Source: Salvia splendens (lineage: Eukaryota > Streptophyta > Magnoliopsida > Lamiales > Lamiaceae). Taken from it: a DNA stretch of 64,000 nucleotides. The notes beneath the pieces were generated by a model. That model saw only the letters and a program-made list of their open reading frames with translations, had not been told where the DNA came from and made no database searches. Shown one piece after another: positions 12,399 through 23,579 of this stretch (position 1 is its first letter; every line of letters starts with the position of its first letter). Both the position numbers and the translations under genes were made by a program. The stretch covers positions 1,612,001 to 1,676,000 of the forward strand of contig NC_056036.1 in the NCBI RefSeq assembly GCF_004379255.2, read 5' to 3'.

Positions 12399-12793
12399 TG
12401 ATACGAGCATATTACTAAATTATCTCCATATCTTATTATTCATTTAGCATTGATTTATCTTATATTTCTAATAGTTAGTTATTGATTCTCCATATCTTTT
12501 GCTTAGGATATTATTATATTTGATTTACTAGATTTTGGTAGTATATTATTGTATCCCCACATATTATAAATATGTGTAGGAGACCTTTATATTATTCATT
12601 CAAGAAATATCAATCCAGTTTATCCTTTATAGTTACTTTATCTTTTATTGTACTTTATTTTCCGCAACTTCATCTCGTCAAACCCTAATTGACCGAGAAC
12701 CCTAGGCTGCTCGACGGGAGGATCCCGCGAACGAACCTAACCCTTCTCCGGCGACTTCGCGCTGCCGGAACCGATACAAGTACCCTCGTATCA
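12399..12793. mobile_element. Solo LTR of a retrotransposon (395 bp)
   Basis: It starts TGATACGAG and ends CTCGTATCA: TG...CA ends with 9-bp perfect inverted termini, as in LTRs. It is flanked on both sides by a 5-bp target duplication, CATGA (12394-12398 and 12794-12798). Inside is a TATA-like ATTATAAATATG near 12560 and a GC-richer 3' third, a common Copia LTR profile. No primer-binding site or internal coding follows, so this is a solo LTR left by LTR-LTR recombination. The family is unknown. Confidence 0.85.
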
Positions 12794-14746
12794 CATGAGC
12801 TGGTCGAGGCTGCAGCTTCTTTTATATCAATCCATTGACAATAATCATGAATTTCTAGAACAAGATTTCTTATTTGTATTGGAAATTCGGATTCAATTTC
12901 TCTTTATGAGGTACAAAGTGTCAAGTTAAAATGATGACAAACTAGCAATGCATAACAAGTGTAGAAATCAAAGCAACAATAAAATTATAAAAAAAAAAAG
13001 CAACAAAGCAATCGTTCTATCTAAAATTAGCACAGAAACGAAAAACATAAGCAATCGAGAAACATATCAATGTGTTATACAATAATCCTTATCCATCGAA
13101 GAGTAATCGTCTCACCGCATCTTGTTTTTAACTTACTAAGAAATTGACCCTTAATATTGTCGACCAATATTCCTTGATATTATTCAGTATTGTGGTATTT
13201 TGAAACCGGTCAAGGAATTGTGTTTGTTCTACTTATAACTTATTTACATAATTAGATATTTTCAATGCAAGAATCTAGATTAGAAGCTTCTATCTTGGGT
13301 TCATATAGATAAAGGAATCAACAAGAATAGTAATAAAAATAAGTAATTAAGGTATCTTTCCTACTTGAAAAATAGCCTTGAAGATGAAGAATATCTTGAT
13401 ATTTATTCTTGTACATGGTATATTATGGACAGTTCGAAGATGTCGAGAAATGCCTTGTGCTTAAAAAAACTATGCATTTGTACCTAACTATTTCAAATTA
13501 ATAACTATGCTTGTTATTATTATGAATTGAATAGTAAGTAGTGTTTGTAGAATAAATCGATTAAACATAGTAATTCTTTCAAATATTTTGAATTTTTCTT
13601 GTAAATGTTTCTATTTCAGAGATTTACTGATACATAAAGATATCCCGAATTTTCAATAATAACAAAGAGCAAATTGCCAGAAAAACAATGGCGTATAATA
13701 TAAGCTACATAAATCATTAAATTTGGATTTGTTTTCTATTATCACATGGTGAGAATTTCTAGTCGCATGCGTATAATATATTGTTCATATTTTGAATCAA
13801 ACGATGTTGTTTTCTTAATGAATAGACAATATCGTTTAACTCATCAACAATGACACCAAAGTATGGTTTTTCGGCTGCCAAATCAAATAGTACAATTTCA
13901 CCAAAAAAATCACCATGTAATAATTGTAAAAAGTTGCAAAATTCATGGTTTTGTAATAATTTGATAAAACTTCATGATTTTTCTGGTAATTTGTGATATA
14001 ATAAAATAACTCACCTATAATTAACATTAATTGTCTCAAAATAATCTCATATCACAATTATACAATTTGAACATTATTATGAAATGTATACTATGTATTA
14101 ATACATACTAGTATAAATTTAATATTAGATTTCTGCTAATATTAAGATTATTATGAATATAGCATGCTGAAAGTGCATAATTTAAATAGTGAGGATTTTT
14201 TGGTTTGGCAGCAAGAATCAAAGAAACAAAAACCGGTGATTTCTTCAATGACTCTTCCGATGAACACATAGTATTAACTAATTAAATTGAGTATAATTAG
14301 CAATGTTTAGAAGTATCAAGGATACCTTGTTGTCTCATGTTGCATAGTGGCTATATTCCATTTGTGTAACACTGAGAAAAATGCTTTAACTAAAAAATTG
14401 GCTATAGAAATTGCTGTTTAAAAGAATCAAATACCAATTTTGAACGACGAGAATCTTTTCTAAGTTATATTTTGGGACAAAAAAATGGGAAATTTCATTG
14501 TCATGAATGCCTACAAAGTGGCTCACTTAACATGGTCCAAAATCTACTTTGGATTGTTCCGTTTGTGAAGATCCAAATCCAAAAAGTACCTTAACAACAA
14601 GTGGACCATATTAAAAGTGATGGAGAATAATTTTAGAAATGACTCTTTAAATATTTTATTTTATTTTTACTATATTTAGCACTCCATATAGAGTTTACAT
14701 TTAACTCATTCTATATAAAATTAACATTCTCTGCTATTATATGGTA
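12794..14746. other. Intergenic, AT-rich
   Basis: No gene or RNA gene recognised. Several short reading frames are AT-rich noise. Confidence 0.4.
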
Positions 14747-14992
14747 CTCTCTCTGTCCCACAATAAAAGTCTTGTTTTTTCATTTCAATCCGTCTCATAA
14801 TAAGAGTCCTATTTTACCATGAATGGTAAGTAAGGCCCACATTGCACCAACTTATTTCACTCACATTTTGTTATAAAACTAATATATATAAATGAGACTC
14901 ATATTCCACTAACGTATTCAACTCACTTTTTTTTACATTTCTTAAAACACGTGTCATAACTAAATAGGACTTTTATTATGGGACGGAGGGAG
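14747..14992. mobile_element. Stowaway MITE, well preserved
   Basis: The ends CTCTCTCTGTCCCACAATAA and TTATTATGGGACGGAGGGAG are inverted copies of each other, flanked by TA on both sides (14745-14746 and 14993-14994). The length, 246 bp, and AT-rich interior fit Stowaway. It is the best preserved member in this window. Confidence 0.88.
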
Positions 14993-15002
14993 TATCTCAT
15001 AT

Positions 15003-15290
15003 TTTTATTTTAGAATGTTTATCATTAAAAGTCTCGTTTCATTTTATAATTTTTAATAATGAATCTCATGGACATAGCAATAACGCATTTCACTCATATT
15101 ATAAAATTAATATATTAAAGTAAAATCTACATTCCACTCACTTTTTTCACATTATTTCTTTTACATTTCTTAAAGTCACGTCAGGTCAAAGCGGCACATT
15201 TAATCCAACACATAGAAAATATATAAAAATATGACTCACATTTCACTGCCGAGTCAAAGTATGATACTTGTTCATAGACCGGAGGAGTAG
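15003..15290. mobile_element. Degenerate Stowaway-like copy
   Basis: Next to the previous element and sharing its internal words (AAAGTCTCGTTTCATTTTAT, CATTCCACTCAC, TTACATTTCTTAAAG). It ends near GACCGGAGGAGTA. The terminal inverted repeats are worn, so boundaries are approximate. Confidence 0.5.
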
Positions 15291-15383
15291 TTTTAACTAA
15301 TTTCATATACTCTTCTCGTCACATTCAAAGTGATATACTCAGTATTTTTTTTTCAAATGTCTATCTACTTAACAAAATATCTA

Positions 15384-15415
15384 ACGTTCAAAACAAAATA
15401 TTTTGTTTTAAACGT
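15384..15415. repeat. 32-bp palindrome
   Basis: A 16-bp inverted repeat without loop, one mismatch, beginning ACGTTCAAAACAAAAT. It lies in an AT-rich stretch that resembles another worn MITE. Confidence 0.6.
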
Positions 15416-16289
15416 GACAAAATGAGTACATTTTTTATTGTTACGTAGTATTTTAAAACTCTGTCATTTTGAATGAGGATATAAGTCATTTATTTAAAAA
15501 TTCAACCATATTCGAGTATAGATAATTAAATTCAACCATATTCATTTATGTAAAATTGTGAGTAGCGAAAGCCCAACATTTTCAAATATTCTATTCCCAA
15601 ACTTTAAAGAAATCTATATGAATAATATAATAGGCCCACCAGATTATGAGATTAAAATGTAGTTTTTTTTTTGGTTATTTTTCTATGTCCACAATAAATG
15701 CAATTTTTCTATTTCAGTTCATACCTTATATTTTAAACCTTGTTCACACTAATATCACCAAAATCCAATAATTATATTGCCTTTTTTAGGACTTAAAACC
15801 GCTAACAACAACTAACTAAATACCCTTTGTGGACACTTTTTCATTCAAAATATATCATCAAACAATTTTATAAAAACTCCTGCATTCCCTCTAGACAATT
15901 TTACGTTCAATAATAGTGGATTTTTAAAACTTCTTAGTTTTACTTTAAAAACAAAATCCAACTATTGGATACTTCAATCTACATCTTGTTAACCATAAAA
16001 TCAACTTATACTTAGAAACATCTGAGCAAAGCAGCATATATAAGAAATGTAGCAATACAAAATATATCAAATAGCAATACAAATACAAATAAGACTATGC
16101 TTAACATCCCACAATACAAAAAAGCAATGCGTTCGCAAAATAGCATAGATCAAGTTTGGTCGGTTCACTCAGTAGCTAATAGCCTAATACAACGATATAT
16201 TCACATAAAAGTATTTTCATCGAGTCAAGTACTACATGGTTCAGAAAAAAAAGCATATACATCTCCCACATAAGAACTCGGATGTTGCT
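15416..16289. other. Intergenic, downstream of the RPB10-like locus
   Basis: AT-rich. It may include the 3' UTR of the reverse-strand RPB10-like gene. Nothing else seen. Confidence 0.4.
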
Positions 16290-18087
16290 TCAACTGCCTT
16301 CGGATTTCTCTAGAGCTGCCAATTAAAGAAAACCGGGTTAGTTTGAATAGTTAGCATCATTCAGAGAGTAGCACATCATTGTGCATCAACCACAATAGCA
16401 ATGGCTGAATCAACCACAATAGCAATGGCATGGCGAAGTTCATATATATACATAACACAGTTCTTTCATAAGAGGTAGCAGACTGTTATAGTTCAGGAGC
16501 TTCTCAATCAGATCGACGTGGGTCATCAACATCTTTCTGCAGCAGTAGCGAACCAACAGCAGGGAATCAAGGGCATCTCTGCAAATATAAATCCGGGTTC
16601 AATGCAATGAGAAAAACAGAGGCCAGATGCATCACTTCCAAAGAGCACTAGAAAAAACAAACGGCACATCTTGTTTCTTTCCTCGATGATTAAAACTATT
16701 AACTCAAAACAAACATAAATTAATTTGACCTTGTGACTGCAAATATGATCCCCGTCGCATACTCGATGGTAAGTTACCAATACTATAGTCAGGTCACATC
16801 CATGATCATATTCCTACATCTAATTTATTACAATTTATCCTCCCAACTAAGTCCACCAATGCTTGAATAGGGAAGAAAACTAACTCATTTTACCGACAAG
16901 ATCAGTGCATCACTTCCAACGAGCACTATAAAAAACAAACTACACATCTTGTTTCTTTACTCGTATGATTAAAACTATTTAACTCAAAACAAACATAAAT
17001 AAATTGATCTTAACACAGCAAATATGATGCCCAATGCATACTCGATGGCAAGTTACCACAGGTCACAGCCAAGATCATATTTCTACACCTAATTTATCAC
17101 AATTTTATTGTCCCAACTAAGACCAACATCACTTGCAAAGTGCAGAAAACTAACTCTTTTTACCGGGTTAAATGCAATGAGAAAAACAGAGGCCTAGATG
17201 CATCACTTACAAAGAGAACTAGAAATAACAAACTACACATCTTGTTTCTTTCCTCGTATGATTAAAATATTAACTCAAAGCATACATAAATTAATTTGAT
17301 CTTGACACTACAAATATGTCCCCCACCGCATACTCAATAGCAAGTTACTACAACTATAGTTAGGTCACAGCCAAGATCATATTTCTAAACCTAATTTCAG
17401 AATTTTCTCCTCAGACCTCCCAACTAACTCATTTTACCGACAAAGATTAGTGCATCACTTCCAAAGAGCACTAGAAAAAAAAAACTACACACCTTATTAC
17501 TTTCCTTGTATGATTAAAACTATCAACTCAAAACAAACATATATTCTCAATCCCAACTGTAATCATATTTCTACACCTAATTTATCGCAATTTTATCCTC
17601 CAACCAGAGTCAACAACGCTTGTATAGTGCAGAAACTAGCTCGTTTTACTGACCCTTCATAAACATAAAGAAAATCAGTGCTCAATTAAAACATACTCCA
17701 ACTATTTCCAACTAATTACTCAGCATACAAGAAAAATAGAGGAATTAAATTAAATTCTAATAATGGCGGAGAGCAAATTATTGCTTTTTGGCCAATTCAC
17801 TAAATAACCCCACTTCTCAATCCTAAGCAATTCTGCAAAATCCAAAATAAAAGTCCAACAGGAAACCCTAAAAAGAGCAAGAAAAAAAAATACTAACCCT
17901 TCACTGTAGTCAGCCTGAAGCAAATCGAGGTACATGTCCCATTTATTTCCGATAACCTACGCATATGATTTTTACACAAAAATTGTGCCAAATTAGAAAC
18001 AGCGGGCATGAATCAAAGCATTATAGTTTCGATGATCGAGTTAATCCAGAGATTACCTTCCCTGAAGCAACGGACTGGAATAATCAT
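16290..18087 (-). pseudogene. NRPB10: RNA polymerase subunit RPB10 gene with a 5-nt deletion
   Basis: RPB10 is a 71-residue zinc-binding subunit shared by nuclear RNA polymerases. Four exons are recognisable in reverse: 18087-18057, 17956-17898, 16578-16484 and 16315-16290, all with GT-AG introns. They encode MIIPVRCF, VIGNKWDMYLDLLQADYSEG, then the [19 protein letters not shown] block and a tail ending LEKSEGS. Exon lengths sum to 211, five short of the 216 needed for 71 residues plus stop. The gap falls exactly where the family has Thr-Cys of the first zinc-binding CxxC (CFTCGK). Exon 1 reads TTC AGG GAA G straight into the intron. Spliced as it stands, the frame shifts and stops four codons into exon 2. 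Introns are kept, so it is not a retrocopy. Either this copy is dead or the assembly has an error. The upstream strand has TATATATA near 18170 and several TGGGCC/GGGCCC motifs at 18200-18260. Confidence 0.88.
16592..17660. repeat. Intronic tandem repeat array in the RPB10-like gene
   Basis: Four diverged copies of a unit of about 250-290 bp fill intron 2. Each contains GCATCACTTCCAAAGAGCAC or close to it, at 16629, 16906, 17198 and 17451. This is followed by the TTGTTTCTTTCCTCG and GCATACTCGATGG words, the latter clear in the first two copies and changed or lost in the last two. An extra leader (CCGGGTTMAATGCAATGAG) precedes copies 1 and 3 only. The array is thus also readable as a two-copy duplication with period 569 bp. 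Confidence 0.8.
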
Positions 18088-18483
18088 ATTCGATTTTGCT
18101 AGGGAGATTTTGGCTCCCTTTGTTTAATGTCGCCGGTGACAAGCGAAGAGAAAATTGAGTGTGAATTTGTATATATAGCGAGGGAGGTTTTGTTTCTGCA
18201 ATGGGCCTTTTCGAGGCTGTTTAGTTTTATAAAAGATGGGCTTTATATGGGCCCAACAAATATAATGTATTATTGATTAAAAAACGAAAAATTTGATGCT
18301 AGATGTTAAGATTGAAGTAGGAATATAAAGTTATTTATAGTAAAATGAATAAAGAGAACATTGATAGATGGCGATCAAAAATAAAATTTAGCTTAATTGG
18401 TAAGATACTAAGTACTAACTTTCCTTTCCTACCACTAACGAAACACTCTTTTAATATGCAAAACTTCTAATTGGTGTTAGGAG
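18088..18483. promoter_or_regulatory. RPB10-like promoter region with TGGGCC motifs
   Basis: Read on the reverse strand, this region has a TATATATA box near 18170-18177 and TGGGCC/GGGCCC elements at about 18199-18204, 18233-18238 and 18250-18256. Such site II-like elements are common at plant housekeeping genes. The promoter looks intact even though the coding frame is broken. Confidence 0.5.
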
Positions 18484-19077
18484 TATGCTAACTCACCTTA
18501 AATTACTAACTACAACTAAATGGTAGGTATTAGATCTTCAAATCAAAGACAAATCATTTAATTTGGAGTATCAATCTAGTGAGAAAAAAATATCAATTTG
18601 GACTTTTTATGTCAATTAATAAAAATAATTATAACTAACTTTTAAAAAATATCTCAAAACTTTACATACATATAGCTATCTCAATTTAAATTATTTTTTC
18701 ACACCACATATATCAAATTAAAGATAATTTATAAAGATTCCAACGAGATCCTACATGCATATGTTTGAAGTCAAAATTTTTTAAAAAAATCTTGAATTTT
18801 CACATTTTTTAAGAAGCATTTATATCAATACAGCTTACATAATGTCCTACAATGTCAATATAAAATTGTGTTGACATTTTCATGCCTTCATGTTGATATA
18901 TTTAATACATTATATTGACATTGAGTTCCTAAACCTCAAATTTGATAACTGTTATTATTTTCTTAATATTAAAAATAAAAAATGAAATTACACATGGCAA
19001 ATTATAGACCACTAGATCTCTAAAATTCTATGATCTTAAATTAGTTGTAGTTAGCAATTAAGTAATGAATTAGCAAT
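18484..19077. mobile_element. Probable fold-back MITE
   Basis: An inverted repeat of about 35 bp with mismatches: 18484-18518 (containing ACTAACTACAACTAA) faces 19041-19077 (containing TTAGTTGTAGTTAGC). AT-rich interior with no coding potential. Superfamily and exact ends are unclear. Confidence 0.45.
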
Positions 19078-19699
19078 TGATCACATCCCATTGGTATTAA
19101 GTTATCCCATTAAATTATCCGATTGGTGTTAAATGTAAAATAATCAAAACTAATTAATTGGCCACAAATTTAAATAATTTATACATAGTCAAATTTAGAT
19201 TTACAAATAACTTGACTCCAAATTTTCGATCAAATTCCTGTCAATTCCTCTTTTTTTATAATTAGAGAAAAGAAATCTACTAATTTTGAGTCGCATCTAG
19301 TTTATTTTGGGAACCAAAACATATTTACTATAGTCCAGTTATACAATTACATCAATTATAAACTTAACATATGTCGCCCTCACATATTAATACACCAAAT
19401 TAAATTATTACTCCATTAAGCATGAGATGGAAATGAGTGAACTGTGTAAAGTACTATTCAGGCATGAGGAAACTTCTAATATAATCTGTACTTTTCTACA
19501 AAACCAAACACCAATTCATCCAACAAAAAATTGGTACTCATATTTTCTTTAACACAACTAAAGAAGGTTTGGCTCAACTCTGGTGTAATCTCAACTGTGT
19601 GATGAGTTAGTTGATGATCTGCAGAGCTTCCAAATATGAACAATAGTGAGAGAGTTCGAGATCTCCACCCAGCAAAAAATCTTCGCCAAATCACATCGA

Positions 19700-20145
19700 T
19701 CAATTCACGCCAACATCCACCCCTTTCCCCTTCAGGAATTCCTTGGCTTCAACAACATCCTACAATAATTAAGCATATCATCAAAATCAGTCTATCATCT
19801 AGAAAATATGGATTGCCAGTCATCTAAATGAGTAACAATGCTAAGATAAACCTGTTGCAATAGGATAGCCTCGTGTGGGCAAGTTCGAAATTGCATTAGA
19901 CCAGCCCCGACCATCAAGAGACCGTAACATCCGAGTGATACAATGAAGTAGAGTGGCAGCTGAAATCATAGAAAGAACCATAAACGAGGTGGAAGGGATA
20001 TGCACATGAGTAGAGAAGTAGATAGAGTATGTACGAAGCTCACCAACCAAGTATAGCTCTTTGGAAGGACTGACATTTGTAACAAACTAATCCAGACAGC
20101 TGACAGAGCTACCAGCAACGCCATAATCTTTACAATGTGCTTCAT
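19700..20145 (-). CDS. DPMS3: Dolichol-phosphate mannose synthase subunit 3
   Basis: A small ER membrane protein that tethers the catalytic DPM1 subunit. The complex makes dolichol-phosphate-mannose for N-glycosylation, GPI anchors and O/C-mannosylation. Exons in reverse: 20145-20044, 19959-19852 and 19759-19700, giving 89 residues, the same length as the Arabidopsis protein. Visible: MKHIVKIMALLVALSAVWIS (first membrane helix), LPLYFIVSLGCYGLLMVGAG (second helix), CPHEAILLQQDVVEAKEFL and a short C-terminal tail. All intron phases are 0. The start is the first ATG and fits the family. The leader seems to be split by a long 5' intron of about 1.9 kb. Confidence 0.95.
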
Positions 20146-20339
20146 CGGACCTTTTCACTTCTATCTCGAGGCTGGTGTACGTGTTATTAGCTGGACATAT
20201 AGAATAAATTATTTAGTTGCTGAAGGGCAGAAATGCAATCATTCATTTCGGGAAATACAGACAGAAAATCAGCTAAATGAATACACGTGAGGTGTAAATT
20301 CAAGGGAAGTCGTGTAGACCACAAACCTAATACTCAACT

Positions 20340-21620
20340 AAACTGGCTGCTGCCATCAGAAGGGATAGGTAGAAAGTTTATATCACTTTCCTATCCGAAC
20401 AAAAATGAAGGAAGGAACTCAAAGCCCTTGCGCAATGTCCCAAACATCATATGGCAGATCAGATTCATTTGAAGAAGCAATATCAAGAAAGCAAGTGAAT
20501 ATGTTAAGTGTGCAAACAAAATGTTCTAATGATTACAGTTGGCATAGATCAAGATTTTGAATGCGATCAATTGACTCACACAAGAAGCAAGAAAATAGTT
20601 TTAAATTCTTGTTCTGCCTACCATTTTATTAATGCCAAATTATTAGGAGGGTGTGTAGTAGAAAATTTATGATTATGCACGCAATTTTTATCGACCACTA
20701 CAAGCTAATTAGATGAACAAATCAATTGTTTGTTATACTACCATCAGATGGATATCTATATGATTCTTTCACTGTCCCGTCTGAACAAACATGAACAGGC
20801 GGAGGAACTCAAAGCCCTTGCGCAATGTCCCAAACATCATATGGCAGAAGATAGGCTTCATCTGAAGAAGCATCATCAAGCAAGCAAATTCATTTTTTGA
20901 TCGTACCAATCAAAATGTTCAACTGATTGCTGCTATTATAAATCAAAGAAAATAGTATAATATTCGTGTAGCACCTTATATACAGTAGTATATTATTAAA
21001 CCCAGATAACTAGAACATACTCCATATTTAATTCTTTCGATTTCTTGTAGAAAACAATACGAGGAAACATATAATTTATCAACAACTGCACCTAGCAAGA
21101 TTCAGTTGTTCGATTTACTGCCATCAGAAGGGATATATGTACGTGATTCTTTCACCGTCCCATCTGAACAAACTTGAACAAAGGAACTCAAAGCCCTTGC
21201 GCAATGTCCCAAACATCATATGGCAGCAGATGAGCTTCATTCTAAACAAGCATCATCAAGCAAGCAAATGCATATTTCAGAATGTGGCAATCGATCTGTT
21301 TTACTGATTGCAGTTGATATAGATCATGATTCTATATACGACCAATAGACAAATTCCTGTAGCATCTAAAAAAATTCATCAAAGCAATACTAGTCAAACT
21401 TCTATTCAATTTTTACGATGGCCTGTAGAAAACAATTCGAGAAAATATGTAATTTATCGACAACTACAATCTACCAAAATTCAGCGGTTTCTTTACTGCC
21501 ATCAGAAGGGATAGATGTATATGATTCTTTCACTGTCCCGTCTGAACAAACTTGAACAAAGGAACTCAAAGCCCTTGCGCAATGTCCCAAACATCATATG
21601 GCAGAACATCTTAATAAACA
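20340..21620. repeat. Four-copy tandem repeat with a perfectly kept 44-bp core
   Basis: Units start about 380 bp apart. Cores at 20414-20457, 20804-20847, 21183-21226 and 21561-21604 are identical over 44 bp (they begin GGAACTCAAAGCCCTTGCGC and end ATATGGCAG), while the rest of each unit has diverged. A less kept CCATCAGAAGGGATA word lies about 60-75 bp before each core. The array lies in the inferred 5' leader intron of DPMS3. Confidence 0.85.
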
Positions 21621-22071
21621 AGCATTTCTCAACTCTCAAGCATGTAGTATAACCCTATTAGTAAGCATTCAAATAAAAATACGGTACAATTTACATATAA
21701 TCTAAATCAAGATTAAGACCAAGAGCTGCATACAATCAAACACACCGAAATCCTAAACTACTTCCAGCATTTTTTGAGAGAGGGTTCATTAATGATTTTA
21801 TCCGAAGACCATAAAAAAATCAACTGTGATCTGCCAAAAATCATGCACTATCTCAATAACAATGCAATTTCTGTACTTATTTTATCAACAGAGTTTATAA
21901 ATCACTCTGCGTACGGTAAATTCATGAAAATATTCCCAAAATGAAATACTGTTAGATGAACGGATACAGAACATCAACAATTTCCCCAAAATTAAAATTG
22001 TAGCAGAAGGAAGATCACCCGAAAAAATGATCCAGCGTTTTCAATGTACATGAAAAAAAGAGATCGAATAC

Positions 22072-22290
22072 CTAACAGCAGGCGATCGAGGTCCAAAGCA
22101 GCTAACTTTCTCAACGGGGAAACTTCTAATTTTTGTTGAAATTTTCTGGGGAGTTCAGAAATGGTTTCCTGCAGATAGTCGATGGAATTAGGGTAGCGTG
22201 AAAACTTGCTAGATCGGCCTCAATTGCTCGTCGCGCGGCGGCGGAGGAGTGGCGGATGGTGGCGGAGAGAGATCGGCGCACCTGAAATTA
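22072..22290 (-). other. DPMS3: Probable first, non-coding exon of DPMS3
   Basis: Read in reverse, this segment starts with the telo-box-like AAAACCCTAATTTC, continues GC- and CT-rich (unlike its AT-rich surroundings) and ends at a good donor (TGTTAG followed by GTATTC, exon end 22072). It has no long reading frame. The position suits a 5' UTR exon of DPMS3, but the matching acceptor near 20160-20180 is uncertain. Confidence 0.4.
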
Positions 22291-22479
22291 GGGTTTTCAG
22301 CTAACTTTATAGTTATAGGCTTAGAGCGTTACTTAGTTTTCTAGGTAGTCTCGCCAAACGAATTACATTGGTATAGTAATATCGATAAAAATGCTTAATT
22401 CTTGTTTAGTCTATAGTATCCAGATTATTTATTTTATTATTTATACTTTTATTTTGATTGTACCAATATTTTAAAATTA

Positions 22480-22728
22480 CTATTCTCTCCGTTCGCCAAT
22501 ATGAATCATTTCATTTCAGCATGATTTTAAGAAATGTTAAGAAAATTAGACAAAAAAAGTTAGGGATATATAGGTTAAGTAGAATGAGTTAGTAGAATGT
22601 GAGACATATTACCATTTATAGTAAAAATAAACCAGGACTCCTATTTGTGGATAGACCAAAATAAAAAAACGAGGCACATATTTGCTGATGAATCAAAATG
22701 GAAAAAACTATACTCCGGATGGAGTATT
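22480..22728. mobile_element. Degenerate, possibly nested Stowaway fragments
   Basis: It begins near TCTCTCCGTTCGCCAATATG. It has one worn inverted end near 22640-22660 (CCTATTTGTGGATAG) and another at ACTCCGGATGGAGTA (about 22711-22725). The internal words AGAATGTGAGACATATT are typical of the family. Confidence 0.5.
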
Positions 22729-23579
22729 ACTTTAGCATTTGTGCACCAAATCTTGTCTTATAGTACTCAATATTTGATGATTGAGTGCAATTTTCGGTAT
22801 CAGCAATTATATTTTCCCTTTCCAGTATTGGGGAAGAACACCATCGGAATACATTGTATGATGGGGGAAGAACACCATCGTAAATCATTGTAGGGTGTTT
22901 GTTGGAACGTTGCTCACTCTTGCACACGGAGCTCAATTGGAATGGCTCACTCTTGACCCGACGAACCACATTTTTGTTTTTTATTTTGTTAAGTTTTAGC
23001 TGTTATTTATTTTATCACTATTGTTGTTTTCTTTCCATATTTTTACTTTTTAATTAAATTGAAAATATAATTTAATTTGATTTTACAATAATAGATTGGA
23101 ATAAAAATGAATAGAAAATAAAAGTAATAACTCTTGAATATTTAAATTAAAGGAAATTATGGTGGGTTGCAAGTGCTATTTTTTAAGTAAAAAATGTGAA
23201 GTGTTGTGTTGTAGGGCCTATAAAGAATACTATGAGTATAACAAAGGAACAATTTAAGGAATGTGGTTGTATATAAACTTACATACTCCTACAATATTTA
23301 TAGATATGATTATTACCAGAATTACACTTCATTTACAAAATACTCAAAATTGACAACCTTTAGCTCATAAAAAAACAAATATGTATACCAAAGAGAGAAG
23401 CTCATTACCTTCTCTTATATCAACTAGTTTCCCTATCCTTCAAGAAGATGCCTTCCAGGCTCAAAAATACATATCAAAACACACACACATCACATATATA
23501 CTAATATCTTCTATTTTATTTTTTTACATGTTGCAGATTGCTGCCAAAATTGATGCATGCTCCTCCTCTACCTTGTTCC
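22729..23579. other. Intergenic, downstream of LRR receptor 1
   Basis: AT-rich. It probably includes the 3' UTR of the reverse-strand LRR receptor gene. No gene seen. Confidence 0.4.

Noticed and set aside
18057..18087. An alternative splice rescue of RPB10 exon 1
   Set aside because: No other donor, acceptor or micro-exon between 17,957 and 18,056 supplies the missing Thr-Cys-Gly-Lys in frame.
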